A stretch of DNA of 6,510 bases. Origin: an uncultured Moraxella sp. (lineage in GTDB: Bacteria > Pseudomonadota > Gammaproteobacteria > Pseudomonadales > Moraxellaceae). How positions within the stretch are numbered: the first letter of the stretch is position 1; each line of letters begins with the position of its first letter. The stretch covers positions 1 to 6,510 of the forward strand of contig CALJUC010000146.1 in the NCBI GenBank assembly GCA_937975585.1, given 5' to 3'. The translations under genes and the position numbers were made by a program. The notes beneath the pieces are model-generated. The model made no database searches. It saw only the letters and a program-made list of their open reading frames with translations, and was not told where the DNA came from. Below are positions 1 to 5,871 of this stretch, piece after piece.

Positions 1-773
1 AATGGGTCGCCTTTTAGGTTCACTGAATTTTCTTTTTTGAACTCTTCAACCAAGTAGTCGATTAGTGCTAAGTCAAAGTCCTCACCACCTAGGAAAGTAT
101 CACCATTGGTTGATAGTACTTCGAATTGCTGCTCGCCATCAACGTCGGCCATTTCGATGATTGAGATATCGAATGTACCACCACCTAGGTCATAAACTGC
201 AACTTTACGATCTGCACCACCTTTTTTGTCAAGGCCGTAAGCCAAGGCGGCTGCGGTTGGTTCGTTAATGATGCGTTTTACATCAAGACCTGCGATTTTA
301 CCCGCATCTTTGGTTGCTTGGCGTTGGCTGTCGTTAAAGTACGCAGGTACAGTTACGACGGCTTCACGTACTGTTTCGCCTAGGTAATCTTCTGCGGTTT
401 TTTTCATTTTTTTCAAAACTTCAGCAGAAATCTGTGGTGCTGCGAGTTTTTTACCGTTAACTTCGACCCACGCATCGCCGTTATCAGCTTTAACGATTTT
501 GTACGGTACCATACCAATATCTTTTTGAACGACTTTGTCTTCAAAACGGCGACCGATAAGACGTTTGATAGCAAAAAGGGTATTTTTTGGGTTAGTGACT
601 GCTTGGCGTTTTGCTGATTGACCAACTAGGATTTCGCCATCGTCTTTGTAGGCAACGATCGACGGGGTAGTACGTGCGCCTTCAGCGTTTTCGATAACTT
701 TTACATTGTCGCCTTCCATCACGGCAACACATGAGTTGGTTGTACCTAAGTCAATACCAATAATTTTAGCCAT
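1..773 (-). CDS. dnaK: Molecular chaperone DnaK (Hsp70), 5' part only
   Basis: Partial gene: the start codon is the reverse-strand ATG at 771-773 and the reading frame runs open off the left edge, giving 257 residues of a protein normally about 640 long. I translated it by hand. It begins MAKIIGIDLGTTNSCVAVME, the hallmark Hsp70 N-terminus with phosphate-binding loop 1. Also visible are K70 in FAIKRLIGRRF (catalytic lysine), VPAYFNDSQRQAT at about 143-154, NEPTAAALAYG at 170-180 and DLGGGTFDIS at 195-204, whose Thr200 matches the autophosphorylated Thr199 of E. coli. Only most of the nucleotide-binding domain is present; the substrate-binding domain lies outside. DnaK is a cytoplasmic ATP-dependent folding chaperone working with DnaJ and with GrpE, encoded just upstream. 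A GGAG ribosome site (780-783) lies 6 nt before the ATG. Identification is essentially certain. Confidence 0.98.
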   Translation of the reverse strand, partial: MAKIIGIDLGTTNSCVAVMEGDNVKVIENAEGARTTPSIVAYKDDGEILVGQSAKRQAVTNPKNTLFAIKRLIGRRFEDKVVQKDIGMVPYKIVKADNGDAWVEVNGKKLAAPQISAEVLKKMKKTAEDYLGETVREAVVTVPAYFNDSQRQATKDAGKIAGLDVKRIINEPTAAALAYGLDKKGGADRKVAVYDLGGGTFDISIIEMADVDGEQQFEVLSTNGDTFLGGEDFDLALIDYLVEEFKKENSVNLKGDP

Positions 774-851
774 TGTTTACTCCAATTTTTATTTTCAAAT
801 GAGGCAAGGTAGCGGGCGCTTACGCCAGTTACCGTGCTGTCTTGTTGTTAT

Positions 852-879
852 ATATCGGTTTGTTGCAGTTTTTTTCAAG
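852..879 (-). promoter_or_regulatory. Candidate heat-shock (sigma-32) promoter of dnaK
   Basis: On the minus strand, CTTGAAA (873-879) is followed after 13 nt by ACCGATAT (852-859). This resembles the known RpoH consensus CTTGAAA - 13 to 14 nt - CCCCATnT: the -35 half is perfect and the -10 half matches 4 of 6 core bases. Transcription would begin near 845, leaving a leader of about 70 nt before the dnaK ATG. A sigma-70 reading (TTGAAA, 18 nt, TATATA) is also possible over the same bases, so the site may serve both factors. Assignment is by eye from the consensus. Confidence 0.6.
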
Positions 880-883
880 GGAT

Positions 884-942
884 AGGCTTAATTTTTTTAA
901 GGGTTTAATAAAATTATTATAAATCCTTTATAAATCAAGCCT
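884..942. repeat. Nested inverted repeats between grpE and dnaK
   Basis: Two inverted repeats are nested. The outer arms are AGGCTT (884-889) and AAGCCT (937-942); the inner arms are AAGGGTTTA (899-907) and TAAATCCTT (920-928), with one non-Watson-Crick position. They lie between the grpE stop and the dnaK promoter. In the grpE-to-dnaK direction the structure is not followed by a run of U, so it is not a standard intrinsic terminator. On the plus strand it runs into five Ts (942-946), but no gene is transcribed into it from that side. It could be an mRNA fold at the grpE 3' end, or chance in AT-rich DNA. Confidence 0.35.
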
Positions 943-949
943 TTTTGAC

Positions 950-1537
950 TTATTGACCCACGCGTACCATGGCTGGACGTAATAGTCGCTCATGCAAGGT
1001 ATAGCCTTTTTGTAGAACTTGACCCACTTTACCGGTGTCAACGCTTGGATCAATACCCACCGCTTCATGAAGATCGGCATTGAAGTCTTGACCTTGTGGG
1101 TCGACAACTTTGATATTGTTTTTCTCTAGCAAGGTAAGCAATGACTTGTGCGTAAGCTTAACGCCTTCTAATACTGGGTCATTATCATTTTGACCACTTT
1201 GGAGGGCGCGCTCTAGATTATCCACCACATCAAGCAAATCTTTAGCAAAACGCTCAAGCGCAAACTTCTTCGATTTCTCAGCTTCTTGTTCCATACGGTT
1301 GCGCGCATTATAGGCTTCCGCATTAGCGCGTGCATGGGCTTCTTTGGCTTCTTTAACTTGGCCTTCTAATTCCGCGATACGTCCTTCATAGACGCTCAGA
1401 TCAACTTCACCGTTGACCGTTTTTTGCTCGCTTGATGGTTCAAATTCACTGATTGCATCATTAAGTACTTCAGAAACGGCATCGCCTTGAGCCAAATGGC
1501 GTTGATTATCGTTTGGTTGTTGGTCTGTTGAACTCAT
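950..1537 (-). CDS. grpE: Nucleotide exchange factor GrpE
   Basis: GrpE is the cytoplasmic co-chaperone that opens the DnaK nucleotide cleft to release ADP and also acts as a thermosensor. At 195 residues it has the normal family length. Residues 1-45 form an acidic, Gln/Ser-rich, probably disordered tail. Residues about 48-112 are a long charged helix, the dimeric coiled coil, ending in the family stretch FAKDLLDVVDNLERAL (97-112). Residues about 138-195 form the beta-wing that contacts DnaK, with DLHEAVGIDP (155-164) and the C-terminal signature VLQKGYTLHERLLRPAMV (174-191). The start at 1535-1537 is supported by AGGAG (1543-1547) 5 nt upstream. It lies 176 bp upstream of dnaK on the same strand; each gene appears to have its own heat-shock promoter, and read-through from grpE into dnaK is also possible because no clear terminator separates them. 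Confidence 0.97.
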   Translation of the reverse strand: MSSTDQQPNDNQRHLAQGDAVSEVLNDAISEFEPSSEQKTVNGEVDLSVYEGRIAELEGQVKEAKEAHARANAEAYNARNRMEQEAEKSKKFALERFAKDLLDVVDNLERALQSGQNDNDPVLEGVKLTHKSLLTLLEKNNIKVVDPQGQDFNADLHEAVGIDPSVDTGKVGQVLQKGYTLHERLLRPAMVRVGQ

Positions 1538-1588
1538 AAGATCTCCTTTTTGTAATGCACTCGCACATTAAAATGATGATTACGCTTA

Positions 1589-1618
1589 TTTATAATGGTC
1601 AAGGTGGCGCTATTCAAG
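1589..1618 (-). promoter_or_regulatory. grpE promoter: sigma-70 overlapping a sigma-32-like site
   Basis: On the minus strand TTGAAT (1612-1617) and TATAAA (1589-1594) are separated by exactly 17 nt, a strong sigma-70 arrangement. The same bases also give CTTGAA (1613-1618), 12 nt, GACCAT (1595-1600), which matches the sigma-32 pattern with 4 of 6 bases in the -10 half. Transcription would start near 1582, about 45 nt before the grpE ATG. The rest of the 257-bp space up to tsaC (1619-1794) shows a GC-rich patch (GCGCGC around 1619-1625), T-runs and AT-rich sequence, with no gene and no convincing terminator for tsaC. Confidence 0.6.
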
Positions 1619-1794
1619 GCGCGCGGCGCAATTTTAAGTTTTTTTTCGGGTTTTTGTAGAAATTATGATGGGAAAAATATTAGTAAATAATAGCCATAAC
1701 TATATTTAACCAAAAATAGCACGCACCTTTCCGATTCAGTGGGCTGATTTTGTGAGTCTATGGGGAAGATTTGTAACTAGGTATAAGAGGCTAT

Positions 1795-2406
1795 TTAATT
1801 ACGCACGAGGTTGCCGGTGAGTGCATCATGGATTTGACTGGGTTGGGTATACCCAAGTGTATCGCCTACCAAATAGCCAATTCTGTCACCGAAATAGGCT
1901 TGTGCTTGCGCTAAGTTGGTCGCGGGCGTGTCACCGCTTGGGTTACAACTGGTCGAGATTAAAAAACCATACGGGTTATTCGGTTGGGTATCGGCCAAGG
2001 CTTGGCACACGGCTGCGATATCGGGGTGATTAATCACGCGAACCGCTAAGGTGTCACGCCCGCCTGTGACCCAATCCGGTATGGATTGTGGCAAATTGGT
2101 AGGAATGGGGAGTAGCCATGTATGGGCTTGGTCGGTCGTGGTGGTTTGCTGCCAACTGGTTAAGATGGCTTGTTGAATCTCGGACGCTAATGGCGCTAAA
2201 AAAGGCTGAATCAATTGCGGGCTGGCCGTGACAACGATCATGCCTTTTTCGATAGGACGCTGTTTAATCCCTAATATCTCATGTACCGCAGCTTCATTGA
2301 ACGGGTCACACCCTATCCCCCACACAGCCTCTGTCGGATAAGCCAATAGCTGTCCTTGTGCAATCAATTCACAGATGGCTGGAATATCTTGTTGGGTAAA
2401 TAGCAT
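1795..2406 (-). CDS. tsaC: Threonylcarbamoyl-AMP synthase (Sua5/YrdC family)
   Basis: TsaC condenses threonine, bicarbonate and ATP into threonylcarbamoyl-AMP, which the TsaB/TsaD/TsaE complex uses to make t6A37 on tRNAs reading ANN codons; it acts in the cytoplasm. The 203-residue length fits the short TsaC type (about 190) without the extra Sua5 domain. Visible family motifs are YPTEAVWGIGCDP (23-35), the nucleotide-binding K48-x-R50 followed by K54 in IKQRPIEKGM, TWLLP (96-100), LAVRV (120-124) and STSCNPSG (151-158). The last usually reads STSAN-SG, so a Cys replaces the common Ala. The start at 2404-2406 is preceded by a GAGGTG ribosome site. It is the last gene of a likely operon, 26 bp after the dprA stop. 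Other YrdC-domain proteins (YciO) are the main alternative, but the K/R motif and gene context favour TsaC. Confidence 0.92.
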   Translation of the reverse strand: MLFTQQDIPAICELIAQGQLLAYPTEAVWGIGCDPFNEAAVHEILGIKQRPIEKGMIVVTASPQLIQPFLAPLASEIQQAILTSWQQTTTTDQAHTWLLPIPTNLPQSIPDWVTGGRDTLAVRVINHPDIAAVCQALADTQPNNPYGFLISTSCNPSGDTPATNLAQAQAYFGDRIGYLVGDTLGYTQPSQIHDALTGNLVRN

Positions 2407-2432
2407 GGTGTCACCTCTAGGTAATGCATCGA

Positions 2433-3713
2433 CTAAGTGCGACAGCGCAAGTAGCGGCCGCCATGTTGCATTATATGCCCCATCAACTCTAATTCAACCA
2501 AATAGCCGGTTAAAGTCGCGATGTCCAAGCCGCTACGCTCAACCAACGCATCCATATCTTGACCCACCCAATCCAATTGGTTAAGTAATTGCAATAAATG
2601 CGCAGGCAAGTTCGTTGGTAGGGCTTGGCTAAAATCGGGGGCTACGCTTACATTTGTAATAGCCGCAGAATCAGTAGATAAATTAGCCTCAGACTTTGTG
2701 ATAGGCTGACTACTAACCACTTTAGTAGTGGTACGTTCAATTACGCCAGGGTGGTTATCAGCAAAGGGTGATTGAAAAACCGATAAGTCTTCTAAAATCT
2801 GCTGTGGGTGATCAATCAGTGTTGCTCCTTCTCGTATCAACTGATGGCAGCCTTTAGCATTGTGATTATCGATATGACTAGGAATGGCAAAGACTTGCTT
2901 GCCCTGATCATTGGCACATTTGGCCGTAATCAATGAACCACTTTGTAACGCAGCTTCCACGACCAACGTCCCCAAACTTAACCCTGCTACTAGGCGATTA
3001 CGCCGCGGAAAGTGGTGTTTGTTGGAAGGCATATCGGGCAGCAATTCGCTGACCACACAACCGCCATTGGCAATGATCTGCTGCTTTAGCCCCTGATGGT
3101 GCTTGGGATAACACAAGCGAATACCATTACCCAATACCGCCACGGTGCGTCCTTGTTTATTCGATTCGTTTTGTGCCAATGCGCCTTGATGTGCCTGACT
3201 ATCGATACCCTCTGCCAACCCACTGGTAATCCATAACCCTTCATACGCCAAAAATTGCGCCATATCAAAGGTGATTTTACTTGCATGCGGGGTGGGTTTA
3301 CGGCTACCAACGATTGCCAATTGTGGCATGGATAAGGCTTGGACATTGCCTTGATAAAACAACACTGGCGGTGGGTCATACAACTGCTTTAATAATGCCG
3401 GATAACTTGGCTCATCATAAAACACGACTTGGTACTCGCCTTGCGCTAACTGCTGCAAGGTTGTAGCCAAGAATGTACTATGACGTCCCGCTTGAATATA
3501 ATCGCTAAAGCGCTGTAAGTGACTGGCGTGTAGATTCAGTGCTTGCCAGTCACTTAGACTTGTTGCAATCGCTTGCGTGGGTGTGTGGAATGCGGTCAAC
3601 AACTTGGCATAACTGGTCACCGATAAGTTAACCAGTTGCCAAAGTACTAATGTCGCTTGTTGGGTTGGCGTCAGCATGGGATTAAGGCTTAAACCAGTTG
3701 GCGATAGCAGCAT
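2433..3713 (-). CDS. dprA: DNA processing protein DprA (Smf)
   Basis: DprA binds single-stranded DNA entering during natural transformation, shields it from nucleases and loads RecA. In the 426 residues, roughly 14-80 are a helical N-terminal SAM-like region; about 90-310 form the Rossmann-like DNA-binding core with IVGSRKPTPHA (134-144), SGLAEGIDSQAHQGAL (164-179), VAVLGNGI (191-198), FPRRNRLVAGLS (235-246), VVEAALQSGSLITA (251-264) and GCHQLIREGATLI (288-300). A Ser/Thr-rich, low-complexity linker (about 311-370) leads to a C-terminal winged-helix domain (371-424). FAIPSH (275-280) has Ser where Pro-Gly is common. The start is uncertain: ATG at 3713 lies 20 nt after the upstream stop but has no clear ribosome site, and an in-frame ATG at 3675-3677 (residue 13) also lacks one; translation coupling is likely. 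It is the middle gene of a tsaP-dprA-tsaC unit. Confidence 0.95.
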   Translation of the reverse strand: MLLSPTGLSLNPMLTPTQQATLVLWQLVNLSVTSYAKLLTAFHTPTQAIATSLSDWQALNLHASHLQRFSDYIQAGRHSTFLATTLQQLAQGEYQVVFYDEPSYPALLKQLYDPPPVLFYQGNVQALSMPQLAIVGSRKPTPHASKITFDMAQFLAYEGLWITSGLAEGIDSQAHQGALAQNESNKQGRTVAVLGNGIRLCYPKHHQGLKQQIIANGGCVVSELLPDMPSNKHHFPRRNRLVAGLSLGTLVVEAALQSGSLITAKCANDQGKQVFAIPSHIDNHNAKGCHQLIREGATLIDHPQQILEDLSVFQSPFADNHPGVIERTTTKVVSSQPITKSEANLSTDSAAITNVSVAPDFSQALPTNLPAHLLQLLNQLDWVGQDMDALVERSGLDIATLTGYLVELELMGHIMQHGGRYLRCRT

Positions 3714-3733
3714 CGCTAGTCGTTAACAACAAA

Positions 3734-4891
3734 TTAATTGCCAGCCACCGGCATCAAGAAATCTTCTTGATGAACGGGCGCCTCTGCGTCCAACACATAC
3801 GCATAGCTAATTTCGTCAAAGGTGTTAAAAATCATAGCATGGCCGATTTGCTCGCTTGGCAAACGCACCGCGCCACCTTTTTGTGCAGCAAAATTATCTT
3901 GTACCAATGCGCCTTTTTGATGGATAGCAAACACATCACCGGGTGCTGCGCCTTGATTACGACCTAGATTTACCGCAATAACACCATCACGTCCAACGCT
4001 ACTGATGCTATTCATCAGACGAATCACACGGCCACCACGGGTAACATTTGGCGCTTTTGGATAAAACATACCCGGTAAGTATTGTCCGACTTCGATAAAG
4101 ACGCGATCACCTTCACGGACTTCTTGACCGTAAGAACGAATCAATTCAATACTCGAAACGCCATTGCTTGCCACATCAGTGACCATGCCCGCTGCTACTT
4201 GGGTGACTTCAAGACCGATGACGCGCTTAGACACAGGATCAATATACGGTTCGCCTTGGCGATAGACACCATAGCGTTGACCGACAATCAACGGCACGCC
4301 TTTGGCATAAACCTTATTGCCCTCGCCCGTGATGATATTTTTATTCTTTGAGGCTAAAACATACGGCGTGGTCGCAAAATTATCAGGTGAAACGATAATA
4401 ATACGGTCTAACCAAGACTCAATCGCAGAAAGTGGAATAGCAGGGATACTTCCTGCCGTACTTACAACGGTAGTCGTAACGGCAACGGGTGCGTCCATGG
4501 CTTTTTCAATACCCGCACAGCCCTCACCGGTATCAATCCCGACCAGTTTTTGACCTTTAATCACACACAGAATCAATACATCATTGGGATAAATCAGGTG
4601 AGGATTACGAATTTGTTTATTCGTCGCCCAAATTTCTTTCCAGCGCCAAGGACTGTCTAAAAACTTACCAGAAATATCCCATAAGGTATCGCCTTTTTTG
4701 ACAATATAGCGATTAGGTGCATCCGCTTTGATGGTCGGTGGTGGGTTATTCGCGTAGCTTAAGCTGGTTAGCCCAAGGGTAGTCGTCGCAATGAGCGCAG
4801 CAAAAAATTTTTTGATACGCGAATTTTTGATACGCGAAGTCGGCTGGTGGCCTAAATTGACAGACGAGGCAGACGCTGTTTGGTGTGTCAT
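3734..4891 (-). CDS. tsaP: Secreted LysM peptidoglycan-binding protein, TsaP-like
   Basis: This 385-residue protein starts with an extended Sec signal: a polar stretch, basic residues (R20, K22, R25, K27, K28), a hydrophobic core (29-44) and a likely cleavage after SYA (47). A LysM domain follows (about 61-108: YIVKKGDTLWDIS ... NPHLIYPNDVL), so the mature protein should bind peptidoglycan in the periplasm. Residues about 155-385 are a beta-rich C-terminal region with glycine-spaced segments such as VIAVNLGRNQGAAPGDVFAI (304-323), reminiscent of the FlgT-like part of TsaP. TsaP is known to associate with the type IV pilus secretin in Myxococcus and Neisseria, and from memory the Pseudomonas homologue sits between def and dprA as here. 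Only two cysteines occur (C109, C125), a possible disulfide. The ATG has an AGGA site 7 nt upstream. LysM identity is sure; the TsaP role is inferred from context and architecture. Confidence 0.8.
   Translation of the reverse strand: MTHQTASASSVNLGHQPTSRIKNSRIKKFFAALIATTTLGLTSLSYANNPPPTIKADAPNRYIVKKGDTLWDISGKFLDSPWRWKEIWATNKQIRNPHLIYPNDVLILCVIKGQKLVGIDTGEGCAGIEKAMDAPVAVTTTVVSTAGSIPAIPLSAIESWLDRIIIVSPDNFATTPYVLASKNKNIITGEGNKVYAKGVPLIVGQRYGVYRQGEPYIDPVSKRVIGLEVTQVAAGMVTDVASNGVSSIELIRSYGQEVREGDRVFIEVGQYLPGMFYPKAPNVTRGGRVIRLMNSISSVGRDGVIAVNLGRNQGAAPGDVFAIHQKGALVQDNFAAQKGGAVRLPSEQIGHAMIFNTFDEISYAYVLDAEAPVHQEDFLMPVAGN
4809..4838 (-). repeat. Perfect 15-bp tandem duplication inside the TsaP signal peptide
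   Basis: The unit TTTTTGATACGCGAA (plus-strand reading) occurs twice head to tail at 4809-4823 and 4824-4838 with no mismatch. Because 15 is a multiple of three, the reading frame is kept and the protein shows the five-residue repeat SRIKN-SRIKK in the basic n-region just before the hydrophobic core. It looks like a recent slippage duplication that adds positive charge to the signal peptide. Confidence 0.9.
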
Positions 4892-5016
4892 GAAAAATTC
4901 CTACGCTCAAGCTGGGTACTTGCCACATTAACGTCACACTTGACCCATTACTATCAGGCTTATTAACTAAAATGTTATGTAACTTGCTATAAAGTCACTT
5001 TTTGTAAACTTGCGTT

Positions 5017-5044
5017 AGAATAGCATAAAATAATCGCAAAACAA
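5017..5044 (-). promoter_or_regulatory. Weak candidate promoter for the tsaP-dprA-tsaC operon
   Basis: On the minus strand an extended -10 (TGC followed by TATTCT at 5017-5022) is preceded, 16 nt upstream, by TTGTTT (5039-5044) as a poor -35. Transcription would begin near 5010, leaving a leader of about 120 nt. It is the best leftward candidate I found, but matches are modest and AT-rich DNA gives such matches by chance. Confidence 0.3.
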
Positions 5045-5093
5045 TAAGCTTTATTACCAAATATCTGAGGCTTTATCGTATTGTATTATAGGT

Positions 5094-5130
5094 TGAATAC
5101 TTATCTGATATATTCACCTGATAAGTTCAC
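5094..5130. repeat. Imperfect 13-bp tandem repeat with superimposed inverted repeat
   Basis: CTGATATATTCAC (5105-5117) is followed directly by CTGATAAGTTCAC (5118-5130), 11 of 13 bases identical. The second copy also forms an inverted repeat with the sequence to the left: TGAA-(TA)-CTTATC (5094-5105) against GATAAGTTCA (5120-5129), ten pairs with a two-base bulge. Such paired sites about one helical turn apart, in a divergent promoter region, could bind a regulator. No known operator is recognised. Confidence 0.5.
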
Positions 5131-5161
5131 ATGGACAAATTAACCTTGCAATTCACTCGCT

Positions 5162-5176
5162 ATTGATTGAATCAAT
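5162..5176. promoter_or_regulatory. 15-bp palindrome upstream of the def promoter
   Basis: ATTGATT-G-AATCAAT is a perfect palindrome with seven-base arms, located 22 bp upstream of the predicted def -35 element. It resembles an FNR/Anr box (TTGAT-N4-ATCAA) but has only three central bases, so that assignment is not supported. It may be an operator for another dimeric regulator or chance in AT-rich DNA. Confidence 0.35.
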
Positions 5177-5198
5177 CTGAGGATTTCACCCTCAACCC

Positions 5199-5227
5199 TT
5201 GAGAAGTACGGCAGTAAACGTCATAAT
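5199..5227 (+). promoter_or_regulatory. Predicted sigma-70 promoter of def
   Basis: TTGAGA (5199-5204) and CATAAT (5222-5227) are separated by 17 nt, with 4 of 6 and 5 of 6 matches to the consensus hexamers. Transcription would begin near 5234, leaving a leader of about 37 nt before the def ATG at 5271. Position and spacing make it the most convincing promoter in this intergenic region. Confidence 0.6.
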
Positions 5228-5270
5228 TACCCTATATTTGCGCTAATTTTGACTTTATTGGACATGTGAC

Positions 5271-5801
5271 ATGACCCTACGTACGATTTTAAGTTACCCT
5301 GACCCTCGCTTACGCACGATTGCTAAGCCGGTTGAACAGTTTGATGAAGAGCTACAGACCTTGATTGATGATATGTTCCAAACCATGTATGCCGCCAAAG
5401 GTATTGGTTTGGCCGCGACCCAAATCGACCAGCATTTACAGTTGATTGTCATGGATTTATCTGAAGATGGTAGTCAGCCTCGTGTGTTTATCAACCCGAC
5501 TATCACCCCATTGGTGGAAGAACAATTTACCTATGAAGAAGGCTGTCTATCTGTACCGGAATACTATGATAAGGTCGACCGTCCAAAACGCGTAAAAATC
5601 CAAGCCTTGGACAAAGATGGCAGCGCCTTTGAGGAAGAAGCCGAAGGTATGCTAGCAGTGTGTATCCAACATGAACTTGACCACTTAAACGGCAAACTGT
5701 TTGTAGATTATCTATCAAAGCTTAAACAAGACCGCGCCCGTGACAAAGTGCGTAAGGTTATCAAGCAACGTGAAAAAGATGCCGACCATAAAGCCATGTA
5801 A
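5271..5801 (+). CDS. def: Peptide deformylase
   Basis: Def removes the formyl group from the N-terminal methionine of nascent proteins at the ribosome exit. All three defining motifs are intact in the 176 residues: GIGLAATQ (44-51), EGCLSVP (90-96) and QHELDHLNG (133-141). Cys92, His134 and His138 are the metal ligands and Glu135 the catalytic base. The length and the conserved start (TILSYPDPRLR, 5-15) fit a normal bacterial type 1 enzyme with a charged, Lys-rich C-terminal helix (from about 150). The start at 5271 has only a weak GGA (5260-5262) upstream; a nearby ATG at 5264 is followed at once by TGA, so it cannot serve. Def is divergent from tsaP. The usual downstream fmt is absent from this position and hisB follows 70 bp later. 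Confidence 0.97.
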   Translation: MTLRTILSYPDPRLRTIAKPVEQFDEELQTLIDDMFQTMYAAKGIGLAATQIDQHLQLIVMDLSEDGSQPRVFINPTITPLVEEQFTYEEGCLSVPEYYDKVDRPKRVKIQALDKDGSAFEEEAEGMLAVCIQHELDHLNGKLFVDYLSKLKQDRARDKVRKVIKQREKDADHKAM

Positions 5802-5871
5802 TCGTTAGGCTACTTTACTTCTCCGCATTATTTTCTTAGTTATTATTGTTATTTTTTTAAAGGAATATCCT

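Larger units (their letters stand above)
4892..5270. other. Divergent intergenic region between tsaP and def
   Basis: This 379-bp AT-rich stretch separates the leftward tsaP operon from rightward def. It should hold the promoters of both. I see a convincing sigma-70 promoter for def, a weak candidate for tsaP, an imperfect tandem repeat and a palindrome (listed separately), and a small hairpin with TGAGG (5178-5182) and CCTCA (5190-5194) arms. A plus-strand extended -10 element, TGC-TATAAA (4985-4993), has no good -35 partner. The longest start-to-stop reading I noticed there, 11 codons from 5131, has no ribosome site. No protein or RNA gene is evident. Confidence 0.6.

Noticed and set aside
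413..625. 70-codon minus-strand frame inside dnaK
   Set aside because: It overlaps the DnaK nucleotide-binding domain in another frame and has the low-complexity look of a shadow frame.
1680..1794. Intrinsic terminator after tsaC
   Set aside because: Only AT-rich imperfect hairpins (for example ATAG/CTAT arms around 1687-1700) are present, without a GC-rich stem followed by a U-tract on the minus strand.
4746..4937. 63-codon minus-strand frame overlapping the tsaP start
   Set aside because: It is out of frame with the clear signal peptide and LysM domain and repeats FAYQK only because the 15-bp duplication is read in another frame.
5131..5166. Eleven-codon plus-strand reading frame as a leader peptide before def
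   Set aside because: No ribosome site precedes it, it lies upstream of the predicted transcription start, and it shows no attenuator-like codon run.
5162..5176. FNR/Anr-type oxygen-regulator box upstream of def
   Set aside because: The half sites TTGAT and ATCAA are present but separated by three bases, not the four of the FNR consensus, so the helical spacing is wrong.
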